From assembly GCA_934047225.1 (NCBI GenBank), contig OW203992.1, positions 5,011,501 through 5,075,500 of the forward strand: 64,000 nucleotides of DNA, read 5' to 3'. The translations under genes and the position numbers were made by a program. Shown piece by piece: positions 12,201 to 23,226 of the stretch; position 1 is the first letter of the stretch, and every line of letters starts with the position of its first letter. The notes below the pieces were generated by a model. The model worked only from the letters and a program-made list of their open reading frames with translations, was not told where the DNA came from and did not search any database. The DNA comes from Ypsolopha sequella (Eukaryota; Arthropoda; Insecta; Lepidoptera; Ypsolophidae).

Positions 12201-12924
12201 AAAGCATATTTGAAATTGTTCAAACAATCTTCGAAAGGAAAAGAAACATCAGTAAATTCGCTGTATCGCGATAATATTATCTTTTATGGAATAAGGTTTA
12301 TTAATAACTAGATGTGATACTAGATGTAATATAATAATTTTAATAAAAATAAACCTTGAAATACTTTAATCATGCAGAGATGTTTGTACCCTTAGAAGGT
12401 ATCCTTAAGGTACCTATAATTAGAATTGTTTAATTTAGCTATTCTTGAGAAAGGGAATGAAATGTGTTTTACAACTTCGTTACATTTGTTAACCATTGGG
12501 TTTTACTTTGACAAACGTAAAAATAAAACAGTTTTGGATAATTTTCACCGGGTCTTATTGAAGTTTAATTAGACATCAAATAAAACCACACGTACGACAG
12601 AATAATAATGAGTAACTTCACCAAAGAAAAAAAAAAGATATAAAAATTCATAGCGATAGTAAAAAAATTGCTGATTTAGCCTGTGTTAGCCCAAAATAAC
12701 AGTTGTTTTTCAAAACACGGTCAATAAAGCCACAGCGAAGCTGACACTAAAACGTTGACGGCAAAAACCAATGAGGGATATAACCGAAAGATAAAACTGG
12801 GTAATTTGAACCGAGTGAAGGGATAAAGAAATTCGTGCGGGTCATGAATCACGTAATTAAATAATGTGATTATAAATATTATAAATATTTTAACTTTATA
12901 AAAGCTTTTTTAATTGTTTTATTA
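12201..12924. other. No recognised feature
   Basis: AT-rich sequence without supported features. Confidence 0.3.
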
Positions 12925-14487
12925 TATACTAATCAAAACAAAATAGGGGCCACTAATTAATTTATAACTTATACGTATTTAATTTAACAAAACTAATTGA
13001 TAATTAGTAAAATATTTATGTTACGAACTCTTTATTATCTGAACTCTTTGCTTGTCGTATTTGAAACCAGATGCTGGCCATAATTTTCAGTAAACTTTAA
13101 ATTTGAATTCTTTATGGCGTTTTGTATGGATTTTTGTTTTAGCTTGGAATCATTTTAGCGTTGATTTTCAGAAAGGAATCGTAAATTTTTTGTGCAATTA
13201 TCTTTTCAAGTGAACAATGCTAAGAGTACGAAGGCATTTGGACACGATTACTGCAACCAGAGCCATTACATTGATTCAAGAAGGACATTCTCAGCGTTCA
13301 GTGGGGTTGCAGCTGGGTTTTTCTCGCAGAGCTATCCAAAATGCTTGGAATCGTTTCCAAGAGACAGGTACTGTTGCTAGAAGACCTGGTTCGGGGAGAC
13401 TTTGGGCTACAACTGCTTCAGAGGACCGATACATACGCTTGAGTGCCCGTCGAACTCGAACAATGACGGCTCGGAAATTACAAACTCGTCTTCGGCTGAC
13501 AACGGGTACCCGTGTCAGTGACCAAACAATTCGAAATCGGTTGCATGAAGATCAGCAAAGATCAAGACGACGAGTAGTTCGAATCCCTTTGACCAGGGCT
13601 TAACGTGCAAACCGTTTAAGGTTCTCTCGTCAGCATTTGGACTGGGGTATAAACCAGTGGGGCATGGTGCTCTTCACGGATGAGTGCAAAATGAAATTAC
13701 TTAGTGACGATCGGCGTATTAGGGTGTGGAGACGATCTGGCGAGCGATTTACGGATGAGTTGACCGTTTCGGTGGTCCCAGCTCGATGATTTGGGGTGGG
13801 ATTAGCTTACACGGCAAAACTGAGCTCACCGTTCTGAATGAAGGTAGCGTAACTGCACAGAGTTACATCGAGGATGTCATCAAACCCCATGTGATCCCAT
13901 TTGCACAGCGAGTGGGTCCTGGGTTCATCCTGATGCAAGACAATGCCCGTGCACACACAGCTCGAGCAACCCAGTCTGTACTGGAAGACTCTCATATTCA
14001 AGTGTTACCGTGGCCAGCGAACAGTCCGGACTTAAATCCGATAGAGCATATGTGGGATCAATTGAAACGAAAGGTCAGAGAGAGTGAGCAAGAGATCCAC
14101 AACCAGCAGCAGCTGATTATTGCATTAAAAATTGCCTGGGAAGAGATTCCAGCTGAAAACGTGAGACATTTGATCGAGAGCATGCAATCCAGGCTTCGGG
14201 AGTGCATAGCAAAGAGACGGGGGCATACCCATTACTAAAAGTTATTATAAGTGCAGATTAAAAAAAAAAACAGTCACTTTCCATTGTTTGTTTTTCATAA
14301 AAATTACATACTTTGCCTTAAGTTCATTTATTTTTTATTTTTAAGCATTATTTTAAATAATCATTAGCCTTAATTATAAGCAAGAACATTATTTTACTGT
14401 TAACTAAATAAAAATTGTTATTAATTGTATTGTTTTTATGCTACATCAAAAATACTTAGTGGCCCCTATTTTGTTTTGACTAGTATA
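12925..14487 (+). mobile_element. Full-length Tc1-type transposon with a dead transposase
   Basis: The ends form a 31-bp inverted repeat with a single mismatch. The left begins TATACTAATCAAAACAAAAT and the right is its complement ending ATTTTGTTTTGACTAGTATA. TA lies at both outer edges, as expected for Tc1/mariner insertion. The element is about 1.56 kb and contains one transposase gene in the plus direction. The near-identical ends suggest a fairly recent insertion. Similarly sized elements of this superfamily encode a transposase of about 340 residues. Confidence 0.9.
13217..14238 (+). pseudogene. Tc1-family DDE transposase, inactivated by a stop and a frameshift
   Basis: The product would cut and paste the surrounding element. 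The N-terminal part (from 13217) has a helix-turn-helix like the Tc1 paired-type domain, including QRSVGLQLGFSRRAIQNAW, then a second HTH with VSDQTIRNRLHE. An in-frame TAA interrupts it at 13601-13603. The frame continues through LFTDECKM, with the first catalytic Asp codon at 13679-13681, to a TGA near 13783. A 1-nt shift between about 13755 and 13771 moves the reading frame to that of the 13786 ATG. The final part has MIWGGIS, the second Asp in MQDNARAHTA (residue 52 of that frame) and the Glu in SPDLNPIEHMWD (residue 87). That leaves 34 residues between Asp and Glu, the Tc1 DD34E signature. All three catalytic residues survive; only the frame is lost. Confidence 0.9.
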
Positions 14488-14520
14488 TCTAAATATACCG
14501 ACTTTTATGAATATATTATT

Positions 14521-14655
14521 ATAAATTAAATAAAAAAGAAAACATTCGATATATATTTCGACCAACTTGGGATCGATATTATATGATATTCGACTGACGA
14601 CGATCCCAAGTGGGGCGAAATATATATCGAAAGTTTTCTTTTTTATTTAATTTAT
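14521..14655. mobile_element. 135-bp palindromic element
   Basis: Arms at 14521-14575 and 14601-14655 are inverted repeats, each carrying TCGATATATATTTCG and ACTTGGGATCG, with about three mismatches over 55 bp. A half copy lies at 46149-46220. The element starts 34 bp from the Tc1 transposon's right end but shares nothing with it. Confidence 0.75.
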
Positions 14656-14727
14656 ACTACAATATGCATAAAAGTATGCATATTTATAAATAATAAAGTA
14701 ATTAAATAATGAGGACACTGACAAGGT

Positions 14728-15560
14728 TTGGCACAAGGGTCGCTTACGCAAAATCAAGAAGAACCTCCCACATATAACTACTTCCCCTTGATTGATATCA
14801 TATCTCAAGAATATAAATGTAATGTATTCCGAGTTGGTGTTGGCGAATCATTTTCAAGTTTCCATGATATTCAAGCAGGTGTTCCACAAGGTTCTGTGCT
14901 TGGACCAGTTCTCTACACACTGTATACTCAGATATATCCAAAACCATTAATGTAATGTCAGCTACTTTCGCAGATGACACCGCAGCGCTAAGTAGTAACA
15001 TAAATCCAAGGAAAGCCACTGAACAACTACAACTGCACCGAGATAAAATCAACACATGGATGAAGAAATAGAAAATTAAAGCAAGCGCAACTAAATCCAC
15101 ACATTTAACATGCACTTTATTAAGACAATGTAACACAATGCACCAGTAAAACTAGGCGATGACGACCTGCCACAAAAAGATGTAGCAAAATATCTAGGCT
15201 TACATCTTGATATAAAGCAAACATGGAGAACGCAAGTTCAAAAAAAAACACGATGAACTAAATCTCAAAGTACGCTCTTTATTATGGCTACTAAGGAAGA
15301 AAACCAACAACAAACTACTGATATATAAATCAATATTAAAACCAGTGTGGAGTTATGGCATAGAGCTTTGAGGAACAGCAAGGAACTCGAATACTCTAAT
15401 AATTCCAAAATGTTGTCCTTCGTATTGTTGTCAAAGCAACATGGTTTACGAAAGTATCAGAAATACTAGAAAATCTGAAAGTTCTGACACTAAAGGACAA
15501 TGTTAGAGAACGTTACGAAGCAAGACTAAAACAACATGGCAATAAACTGGCTTTCGATCT
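14728..15560 (+). pseudogene. Jockey-like LINE reverse transcriptase relic
   Basis: Fragments of a reverse transcriptase lie in shifting plus-strand frames. FHDIQAGVPQGSVLGPVLYT is at about 14860-14920, a conserved RT block. The catalytic box follows as FADDTAALSSN near 14968. Further on are DDLPQKDVAKYLGLHLDIK and then LLIYKSILKPVWSYGIELWG, both typical of the 3' part of jockey-clade ORF2. Several stops and frameshifts separate them. Upstream RT and endonuclease regions are missing, so this is an old 5'-truncated copy. Confidence 0.8.
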
Positions 15561-15599
15561 TACTGACACCAAACACCTAATGCTTTATTTAAAAACAAA

Positions 15600-16010
15600 A
15601 GTTTATAAGATGTAAGTACATCAATTTTCATTGCTTCAACTATAAAAACAACGAATTTTCCATCAAAACTTTCATAAAAATCATCCCTTATTTACCTGTT
15701 TAAGAGATGACTTTCTAAAAACGCTAAAATATTACATTCTTATTTTTGAACCAAAATACCAAATACAACCTTTCAAGTTTTAACTACAAAAATAACGATT
15801 TTTCCATAAAAAATTTCATCCCTTATTTTACCCATTTAGGGGATGATTTTCCAAAAACGCTAAAACACATAATTTTTTATTTTCAACCAAAGGCCTAAAT
15901 ACTAATTTCTAAGGTTCAAACCATAAAAATAACGAACCGCCATACAAACTTTTATACCCAATTTAACCTTCTTGGGAGTTGATTTTTGAAAAATCCTTTC
16001 TTAGTGGATG
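15600..16010. repeat. Degenerate repeat of three related units of about 120 bp
   Basis: Three successive segments share the order: ACAAAAATAACGA-like, CATCCCTTATTT, then GATGATTTTCCAAAAACGCTA-like sequence. The third ends with AAAATCCTTTCTTAGTGGATG. I know this last phrase from lepidopteran non-autonomous repeats. Divergence between units is high. Confidence 0.45.
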
Positions 16011-18238
16011 CCTTAGTTATCAAAGAAACTTACAGCCCCAATTTCAGAGGTATTTTTCGACAACTTCTACCTAGATTTGCTAACGTGATAATTACTGAAA
16101 GCGGAAAACAGCGTTCAGCACCCTAAATCTTGGCAATAATTGGCGTCCTACAAAACTTCGGCAGTTGAAATTGTCTGCTACATCGGAAATTGCACTGTCC
16201 ATACCAATTCTGCACTTGAAATGTGCAAAAACAACTTTACACATACTTCTTGGCATATTTTGGAATAGTCTTATCTAATTTTAGATATCGCTTAGTACTT
16301 AGTAATAATAATAATAAAGCCTTTATTTCCAAACAAAACAGTTATGTACAAATATAATAGATTATCCAAATTTGACTTGAAATTTAAAATAATAATATTC
16401 AAAACATTAATTGATTCATTCACTTATGTCACAATTACAAAACATTATAGTAAAAATCAAATTTAATTGCGTAGAATTGAAACGAAAATGAATGTCATGT
16501 CTATTTACAAAAATAAATTAAGAATTAAATAATTTGACTAACGTAGAATAACCTATCCTATTAAATATATGAAAACTTATTCCAAACGAAACTGCATCTT
16601 AAGAATAAAACAATTGTGATAGTAAGATATCGCTTACATATGAATAAATAAATAAAGGTATTCCAGGTCCAATCGTCACGAATAGCGACTTTTCTTGTAC
16701 CTTGCTAAAAACCCTAGTTTTATCGTTTATACAGTCTGTAAATGCAAACCCAATGTTGAGGATGGAACTTGTTGAAAATAAGAAGCATCTTCGATGTTGC
16801 CAAATGGTAACTTTAAGGGCCTTACTATTGCCAAATGGGTACTTTCTAAAGCCTACTCCTCGTTTATGGCCAAACCAAAAATAATGAAAAAATGTATTAT
16901 GAATAATCAACTTTTAGACAACATATGCAACAGTTTTCTTTTTCATACCACCAAAACTTCTACATGATTTTTTTTTTTACTGAATGGTGTTTTTTGACCT
17001 CAAATTCCCTACTGAGTGGCTTGGCCGATTGAATTCATCTATACTTTGATAAATAGATAAACTTGATAGCTATAATGGCGTCCAAGTGAAAAGTATAATT
17101 TTCTCCTATTTTTCCCTATCAAGGACGCAGCGAGCGTCGTAACAGCCACTATGTATTGCGCGCTGATATGAACGTTATTTCAATGTCGTTTCCGTTGATA
17201 TTCGTAGTTACAAATATCGAGCTGCTAATTTGGCGAAGGTAATTGCCTTAATAAGCCGTAATAATTTGTGTCGTGGCGCTCGATACGATATTGTCTCGGT
17301 ACGAGTATTTATATGTGATGTGGACAAGCGTATCTTCGTTGGAGCCCCGTCCTCTGCGCCCCTTCAGCCTCCGCAGTCGTCCAGAGCCTTTAAGGATCGT
17401 TAACACTGAAGAATCCCTGTAGGGTATATAAGTATACGAAAAAAATATACCGTAAATTTTCATATTATTTCTTTAACCGCACTCTTATCAACGCAGTTTA
17501 TTCACCCCGTAGCGCGATCCCGAGTAATTGTATTCTGTGCTACTAACGCTATCAGAGGTCAACGACCAGCAAGGGTGTCCACGCAATTGGTGTAATTTAA
17601 GTTTAATAAATCGTGTTATAGTGTGGTTTAAGGCTGCCGCAATTTTTTTAAAACACTATGAGTCGTACTTCCATTCTTGCCTTTGCTTGTATATCTAGTA
17701 TAAGTATAACATTTCGTCATTCCAACCTACAAATGAGATTTTGGTATATAATTAAGGAATAACTAACAAGAACTTCAACAAGTCAGTGACAATTAAAATC
17801 ATCATTGTCATCATCACCAATAAAAACATTCATATGTAATGTCACATGCTTTTCTCTCACATCATTAGTCACAACAAGATTCTAGGAAACATTTCGAGTT
17901 TCACAGTATATATCCGGTTATTAATGAGCAATAATATAATTATAATAATGTTTATTTGCGTAAAGATAATTTAAGATTAGTACGTTCGAAAGGATCTTAC
18001 GGCTAGTGAAAATGATTTTTTGCCTAAATTAAACTTCAAAAGTAGCCTGTAATGATTTTATTAAATTTAAAAACCCCTAAATTAATTTTCAAGCTTGTAT
18101 TTTACCGTTTAAATTTAATTTGTTTAATTGTTTTATTAAAATTTATGGGTATATATTTACAGTTTGGCAAAAAAAAATATGCGGTGACAGGTGAAAATAT
18201 ATATTTTGGTCGTAGTATACAGTTTTGGTCGTAGTGTA
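16011..18238. other. No gene recognised in about 2.2 kb
   Basis: Bases 16306-16360 (TAATAATAATAATAAAGCCT) resemble the 3' end of a retroelement. Bases 17320-17440 are GC-richer and possibly an old LINE fragment, but I cannot place them. No open frame is convincing. Confidence 0.35.
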
Positions 18239-18508
18239 TATACAAGGTGACTTTTTGATCATCGTCCAAATTCATACTGGTGGCTTGGTAAGTGATCAGT
18301 ATCATGGATCAATAACAATTTTGGTGAAATTCGTAAAATGAAATTTCTACTCCCCATAGTGATTCACTCGAGACTGGAACTGAATTTCTATGGGAAGCCG
18401 AAATTTCATTTTACGAATTTCACAAAAATTGTTACTGATCCAAGATACTGATCACTTATCAAGCCTCCAGTATGAATTTGGACGATGATCAAAAAGTCAC
18501 CTTGTATA
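18239..18508. mobile_element. 270-bp palindromic TIR element, copy 1
   Basis: The two halves are inverted repeats more than 100 bp long. The left end TATACAAGGTGACTTTTTG matches the right end CAAAAAGTCACCTTGTATA; inner arms share TGATCATCGTCCAAATTCAT and GAAATTTCATTTTACGAATT-like sequence. Copy 2 is at 45501-45768. The right edge shares its TATA with the element starting at 18505. Confidence 0.85.
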
Positions 18509-18997
18509 CTTATTAGTTATTATTACACAAAAGTTTGGAAAAAAATAAGTCGCTTAGTCAGTTTAAAAATCTACAGTGGCGCTATACCACACATGTAGTA
18601 GTGTGACTATATATTAATTCGTGCTGAATTAGGAAACCCTGGATCTTTAATTGGAGATGATCAAATTTATAAATACTATTGTTACAGCTCATGCTTTTAT
18701 TATAATTTTTTTCATAGTTATGCCAATTATAATTGGAGGATTCGGAAATTGATTAGTTCCTTTAATATTAGGAGCTCCTGATATAGCTTTCCCTCGAATA
18801 AATAATATAAGATTTTGATTACTCCCTCCTTCTCTTACTTTATTAATTTCAAGAAGTATTGTAGAAACAGGAGCGGGAACAGGATGAACTGTTTATCCCC
18901 CTCTTTTTTCTAATATTGCCTATGGAGGAAGATTTTTAAACTGAATAAGCGACTTATTTTTTTCCAAACCCTTGTGTAATAATAACTAATAAGTATA
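18505..18997. mobile_element. Inverted-repeat element enclosing mitochondrial DNA
   Basis: Arms at 18505-18571 and 18931-18997 are inverted repeats matching at about 64 of 67 positions; both carry TTAGTTATTATTACACAA and AAATAAGTCGCTTA. The 359-bp interior starts with about 40 bp of unique sequence (CAGTGGCGCTATACCACAC). The rest is a COI-derived segment that runs directly into the right arm. The element abuts the palindrome 18239-18508, sharing TATA. Confidence 0.8.
18612..18932 (+). pseudogene. COI: NUMT: nuclear copy of part of mitochondrial COI
   Basis: Read with the invertebrate mitochondrial code, the segment gives [18 protein letters not shown], then after a shift [20 protein letters not shown], and later VETGAGTGWTVYPPL. 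This is the central barcode part of cytochrome c oxidase subunit I. W is encoded by TGA and M by ATA, which cannot be a nuclear gene. Compared with the usual lepidopteran sequence there is one extra A near 18671 (TTTATAAATAC). The copy is about 320 bp of a gene of about 1.5 kb. It sits inside the inverted-repeat element 18505-18997. Similarity to modern lepidopteran COI looks high, so the transfer is probably not ancient, though I could not measure this. Confidence 0.93.
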
Positions 18998-19454
18998 TAT
19001 TATGTACATGTATTGCATACATAAATTATACATTCTCATTCATAATTCTCATTCATTCATTCTCATTGTCCCAGTATTTTTTTTTACATCATCATCAGAT
19101 CAGGAAATCTCATCGAAGTATGCTCGGCGGCAGACTATATCGGTTTAGTAACCGTTTTTGTAACCAGAATAGGTTGTCGCCTGCGGCCCTGTCTGAATGC
19201 ATTCTTCCAGCTTGATTGATGATCAAACCTCGGCGTCAGTTCGAGTAATGATGGCTCCGACAGGAAAAGCTTGGATTTTTTATGTTGGGTTCCACAGTGA
19301 AACGGGAACCCTTTATAAATAGTTTGTATTTCAGCACAGATTCAGTTTGTATGCAGCCCGAAAATGGCCTGTTAAACGCAAGTAAACATTCTGCCAACAT
19401 AAATGAAATAATCAATACATATAATAAAACAGTAGAACCCGGTGTTTGTACATT
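18998..19454. other. No recognised feature
   Basis: No repeat partner and no convincing frame; the 80-codon frame beginning at 19282 has no recognisable domain. Confidence 0.3.
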
Positions 19455-19720
19455 GAGGAAAAGTAACAAAAATAGAAAGGGGCGACTAAAGAAGAGTAAC
19501 AGAAAACGAATCAGCGATTTTTAAATTATTTTCTGTCTGTCTGTCTGTTTGTTCACGCACATTTCCAAAACCACTGAACGGATTTGGATGCGGTTTTTTT
19601 TATTATCAACGTAGTGATCCTGTTCAACATATATAGGCTATATGAGGTATTAATAAAATAACATCCAAACTGAAAACTGGGCAGAGTTAAATAAACGCGG
19701 GTGAGGTCGCGGGCAAAGCA
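19455..19720 (+). repeat. Interspersed repeat of the GTCTGTTTGTTC..CGCACAT family
   Basis: GTCTGTCTGTCTGTTTGTTC, then CACTGAACGGATTTGGATGC, and a tail with AAACGCGGGTGAGGTCGCGGGC. The copy at 46665-46905 shares the same order (AATCGGCGATTTTT, TGTTTGTTCGCGCACAT, CTGAACGGATTTTGATG). Confidence 0.6.
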
Positions 19721-20142
19721 CATATACCTACTAATATCTGAATCTATTTATTCAGAGAGTAATTGTGTGAAATAAAGTTTTTCGCAGCGTCGGGGAAGCC
19801 GGGAAATATCTAGCGAGGCCGAAAAACGAGCATTGCGAGGACGGAGCTGGGCGTGTTCTTAGTCCCCGCATGCTCGGTTTTCGGCCTCACAAGCTTTGTT
19901 TGGAATATTGTCAGTTTGTATATTCAATTAAAAGGGAGTGAGAGTGCTTGAAAAATAATAATATACGTTTTTAAAAATAAAATGTCATTCATTTCCTGTA
20001 GGCCACGCGGATGAAGCCGCGGGAAGAAGCTAAATAAAAGATAAATGTGACGTCATTAAAGTATTCTGGTCCCCAGAGAACTTGCTCTCTGGTGGTCCCA
20101 GTAGTGTAGTCTCGTGGTTTCGTATACGCATTTTTTGCGGGT
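19721..20142. other. Degraded repeat words, no gene
   Basis: Bases 19790-19910 hold mirrored words (GAGGCCGAAAAACGAGCA and TGCTCGGTTTTCGGCCTC), a short inverted repeat of unclear origin. Confidence 0.4.
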
Positions 20143-20156
20143 AGACGAATAGAGAC

Positions 20157-20559
20157 GTGGTCTCTTACCAAAGGTTTGATCCGCCGATTTAAGATCGCTC
20201 AACGAGCTATGGAGCGGGCTATGCTTGGGATATATTTGATGGATAAAATCCGAAACAAAGATATCCGTCAGAGATCGAAGGTGACCGACATAGCCTGCCG
20301 AATCAGTAAGTTGAAGTGGCAGTGGACTGGCCATATTTGTCGCCACCATGATAACCGTTGGGGCCGTAAGGCATTGGAATGGAGACCACGTACAGCAAAG
20401 CGCAGCGTAGGCTGCCCTCGTGCCCGCTGGACTGACGATCTGAAGGACATTGTGGGTGGCGGCTGGATGAGGATGACTGAGGACCGCCAAGAGTGGCGTA
20501 ATATTGGGGAGGCCTATGTCCAGCAGTGGACGAATACGGGCTGATGGATGGATGGATGG
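20157..20559 (+). mobile_element. 5'-truncated RTE-like LINE with 14-bp target duplication
   Basis: The insert encodes the C-terminal end of a LINE protein: IAQRAMERAMLG, then LKWQWTGHICR, NRWGRKALEWRPRTAKRSVG and RARWTDDLKD. I know these motifs from the RTE-type elements abundant in Lepidoptera. The tail is a GATG repeat. AGACGAATAGAGAC is present at both edges (20143-20156 and 20560-20573), a clear target-site duplication. The frame from 20176 is open for 122 codons, so the copy is young, yet it lacks endonuclease and RT and cannot move on its own. Confidence 0.88.
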
Positions 20560-20689
20560 AGACGAATAGAGACCGAGGCTTTGAAATATTGACAGATTTT
20601 AGTCGCGCTATAGGTTCCGAGGAGTATTTTTAATTGTTATAATATATATATATTTATTTTTGTTCACAATGGGCTTACTTGCCTACTAA

Positions 20690-21185
20690 CACGCCTATTA
20701 GAAAGCATCGATGAGACCCAGCAAAAAGGGCGCTTTCCCATAAAGTACCTAAAACATTAGGTATTGAGTAACCATTCTCCCAGGCATGGTTTTCTAATGA
20801 TGGCATGACAGAACACGACGTGCCGCTTGGCGGCATGGTTCGTCATGAGGATGGTGACAAGCTACGGCCGAAGCCTGTACCACCATAACCCAATGTTCCT
20901 GTTGCCAGGAACAACCAACCACCCATCCCCGTTTCCACCATATCTTGGTATCAAAGGGGAAAGCCGGGGGAACATGCGCTGAGGGCGGGCCTTTTTCTTC
21001 TTTGGCCCGCCGGCACTTCTTGAGTCCCTCTACACCGGATACTATCTTGCTGGCCCATGTCCCAGGCGCCTTTCCCCTTTCACGGGGCGTGGCCCTTCAA
21101 GACGTCACGAATTACGCCTTCGGCGCCGAGCTGAACACTGTCTTGTAGATTTTGGTAGGCATCAGCCCACCTCCACCTCCAGCCT
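20690..21185. other. GC-rich segment of unknown origin
   Basis: Base composition changes sharply against the AT-rich surroundings. Words such as GGCATGGTTCGTCATGAGG and CCCTTTCACGGGGCGTGGC suggest a fragment of a larger retroelement or of a gene. The only plus frame is 67 codons (20945-21148), with no motif I know. Confidence 0.35.
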
Positions 21186-21745
21186 GTACCACCAGTTGAA
21201 GTGAAAAGATTTGTCAGTTGGATTCTATCGAGGGTGCGCCAAGCGTTTGGCTATTTAAGCGGCTGTATCTCAGTTTACGCCAAGGCTCCTTTGATATTGA
21301 TTGGTATTTCACGATCAAATAAATAACACTGAAAAGGCCCACAATACTTACAACGCGAAATTTACTTAACAGATTTTCCAAGAGATATTGATTCAGATCG
21401 ATGTCTTTCGAGGCCTCCGGATATTAAAGGCATTTAACTTTTAGACATCTAATGATATCTCCGAAACCATTTCATGACGTCATCAATCAAATTACAACTC
21501 TATGGGAAGGAGGAGCTCGTTAGTTCCAGAGATAATTCCTATGAAACTCAAATTGAGTTATTTCAAGTTTGAAGGAAAGACGGAACAATTCTGGAATGAC
21601 TTTAATTAAGTTAAAGTTATTTTAAGGTACTTGTCCGATGAATTCATTTTGACGTGAAATTTTAAGACGAAAGGTGATAAAGGTCAATTTTATGTAAAAT
21701 TTTTAACAGAAAAATATTCAATATGTGGGTATATTTAGGTTAAAT
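21186..21745. other. No recognised feature
   Basis: No repeat partner or coding frame. Confidence 0.3.
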
Positions 21746-21920
21746 GTTATTGGAGTACCTAACAAACTAGAAAAGATCAATTATAAACAAATATCAGCAG
21801 TCGGTGAAAGCAAGAGGTCGCCGGTTCGAATAAAGGACAGCGAATTATTTTCAAAATATTTGTTTTACTTGAATTTTGTTTCTAATTGATCTTATCTGGT
21901 TTGTTATGCACTCTTATAAC
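21746..21920. mobile_element. 175-bp TIR element with a T-arm-like core
   Basis: The outer 50 bp on each side are inverted repeats at roughly 80 percent, sharing TAACAAAC and AAGATCAATTA. The centre contains GGTCGCCGGTTCGAATAAAG, which resembles a tRNA T-arm or Pol III B box. The resemblance may be chance. Confidence 0.55.
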
Positions 21921-22084
21921 ATTTAGATTATACGAAGCGTGAAATGGTGCTACTAAAGCATGTAATATTTATATTTTCTGGAAAATTATCTATACAGAAG
22001 CAAAACATATTATAAAAAACAATTTCCGATTAAAAACTATTGATATTGGGTCACCATTGTCATTTTTTACGCTTGAAGACCGTA

Positions 22085-23226
22085 TCTGTGGCTTACAGCC
22101 AAATTTCAGCTTTCTAAAGCGGAGGTCGCGGGCTTAAATCGCTTAGAGGCATTATTCGTGTCCGTTTTGAGTGCCTCATCATTGCTGTTTTTAAGCTTGA
22201 AGACCGCCTCTGTGGCTAGGGGGCTATTGGAAATGGGCTAAGTAAAAACAGATGTTGACTTCACGACGGTAGTTTATTGAATAAGAAAGAATATTATGAG
22301 CGAGCAGCTTTATATAAGTGAACTGTCACCCAAAAGAAACATTTTGTAACTACCCCTTAATAGGACTGGGATATTTGAAAAATACCAATAGGGGCAAATT
22401 TCAGCTTTCTAAAGCGGAGATCGCGGGCTTAAATCGCTTAGGGGCATTATTCGTGTCCGTTTTGAGTGCCTCACCATTGGTTTTTTTAAGCTTGAAGATC
22501 GCCTCTGTGACTTGTAGCCAAATTTCAGCTTTTTAAATCGGAGATCACGGGCTTAAATCGCTTAGGGGCATTATTCGTGTCCGTTTTGAGTGCCTCACCA
22601 TTGGTTTTTTTAAGCTTGAAAATCGCCTCTGTGACTTGTAGCCAAATTTCAGCTTTTTAAATCGGAGATCACGGGCTTAAATCGCTTAGGGGCATTATTC
22701 GTGTCCGTTTTGAGTGCCTCACCATTGGTTTTTTCAAGCTTGAAGACCGCCTCTGTGACTTGTAGCCAAATTTCAGCTTTTCAAAGCGGAGATCACGGGC
22801 TTAAATCGCTTAGGGGCATTATTCGTGTCCGTTTTGAGTGCCTCACCATTGGTTTTTTGAAGCTTGAAGATCGCCTCTGTGACTTGTAGCCAAATTTCAG
22901 CTTTTCAAAGCGGAGATCACGGGCTTAAATCGCTTAGGGGCATTATTCGTGTCCGTTTTGAGTGCCTCACCATTGGTTTTTTTAAGCTTGAAAATCGCCT
23001 CTGTGACTTGTAGCCAAATTTCAGCTTTTCAAAGCGGAGATCACGGGCTTAAATCGCTTAGGGGCATTATTCGTGTCCGTTTTGAGTGCCTCACCATTGG
23101 TTTTTTTAAGCTTGAAGACCGCCTCTGTGACTTGTAGCCAAATTTCAGGTTTTTAAAGCGGAGATCACGGGCTTAAATTGCTTATGAGCATTATTCGTAT
23201 CCGTTTTGAGTGCCTCATCATTGGTC
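22085..23226. repeat. 124-bp tandem array, eight units
   Basis: The anchor CTTAAATCGCTTAGGGGCAT (or a close variant) occurs at 22133, then at 22428, 22552, 22676, 22800, 22924, 23048 and 23172. The last seven are exactly 124 bp apart. Units differ by few substitutions. The first and last are the most diverged, the pattern expected of an array homogenised from the middle. Since 124 is not a multiple of three, the 62-73-codon frames inside are by-products. Confidence 0.95.
22219..22396. mobile_element. Probable short TIR insertion between array units 1 and 2
   Basis: This non-array sequence separates units 1 and 2, whose anchors are 295 bp apart instead of 124. It opens with GGGGGCTATTGG and closes with CCAATAGGGGC, an inverted pair. 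The array bases equivalent to CTTGTAGCC are missing at the junction, so the insertion was not clean or has since changed. Confidence 0.55.

Noticed and set aside
22318..23137. Repeated frames of 62-73 codons (MSVLSASPLVF...)
   Set aside because: They are created by the 124-bp array; the period is not a multiple of three and there are no splice sites or start contexts.
22131..23180. Pol III B box in each 124-bp unit (GGGCTTAAATCGC)
   Set aside because: The match to GGTTCGANNCC is too weak and no A box precedes it.
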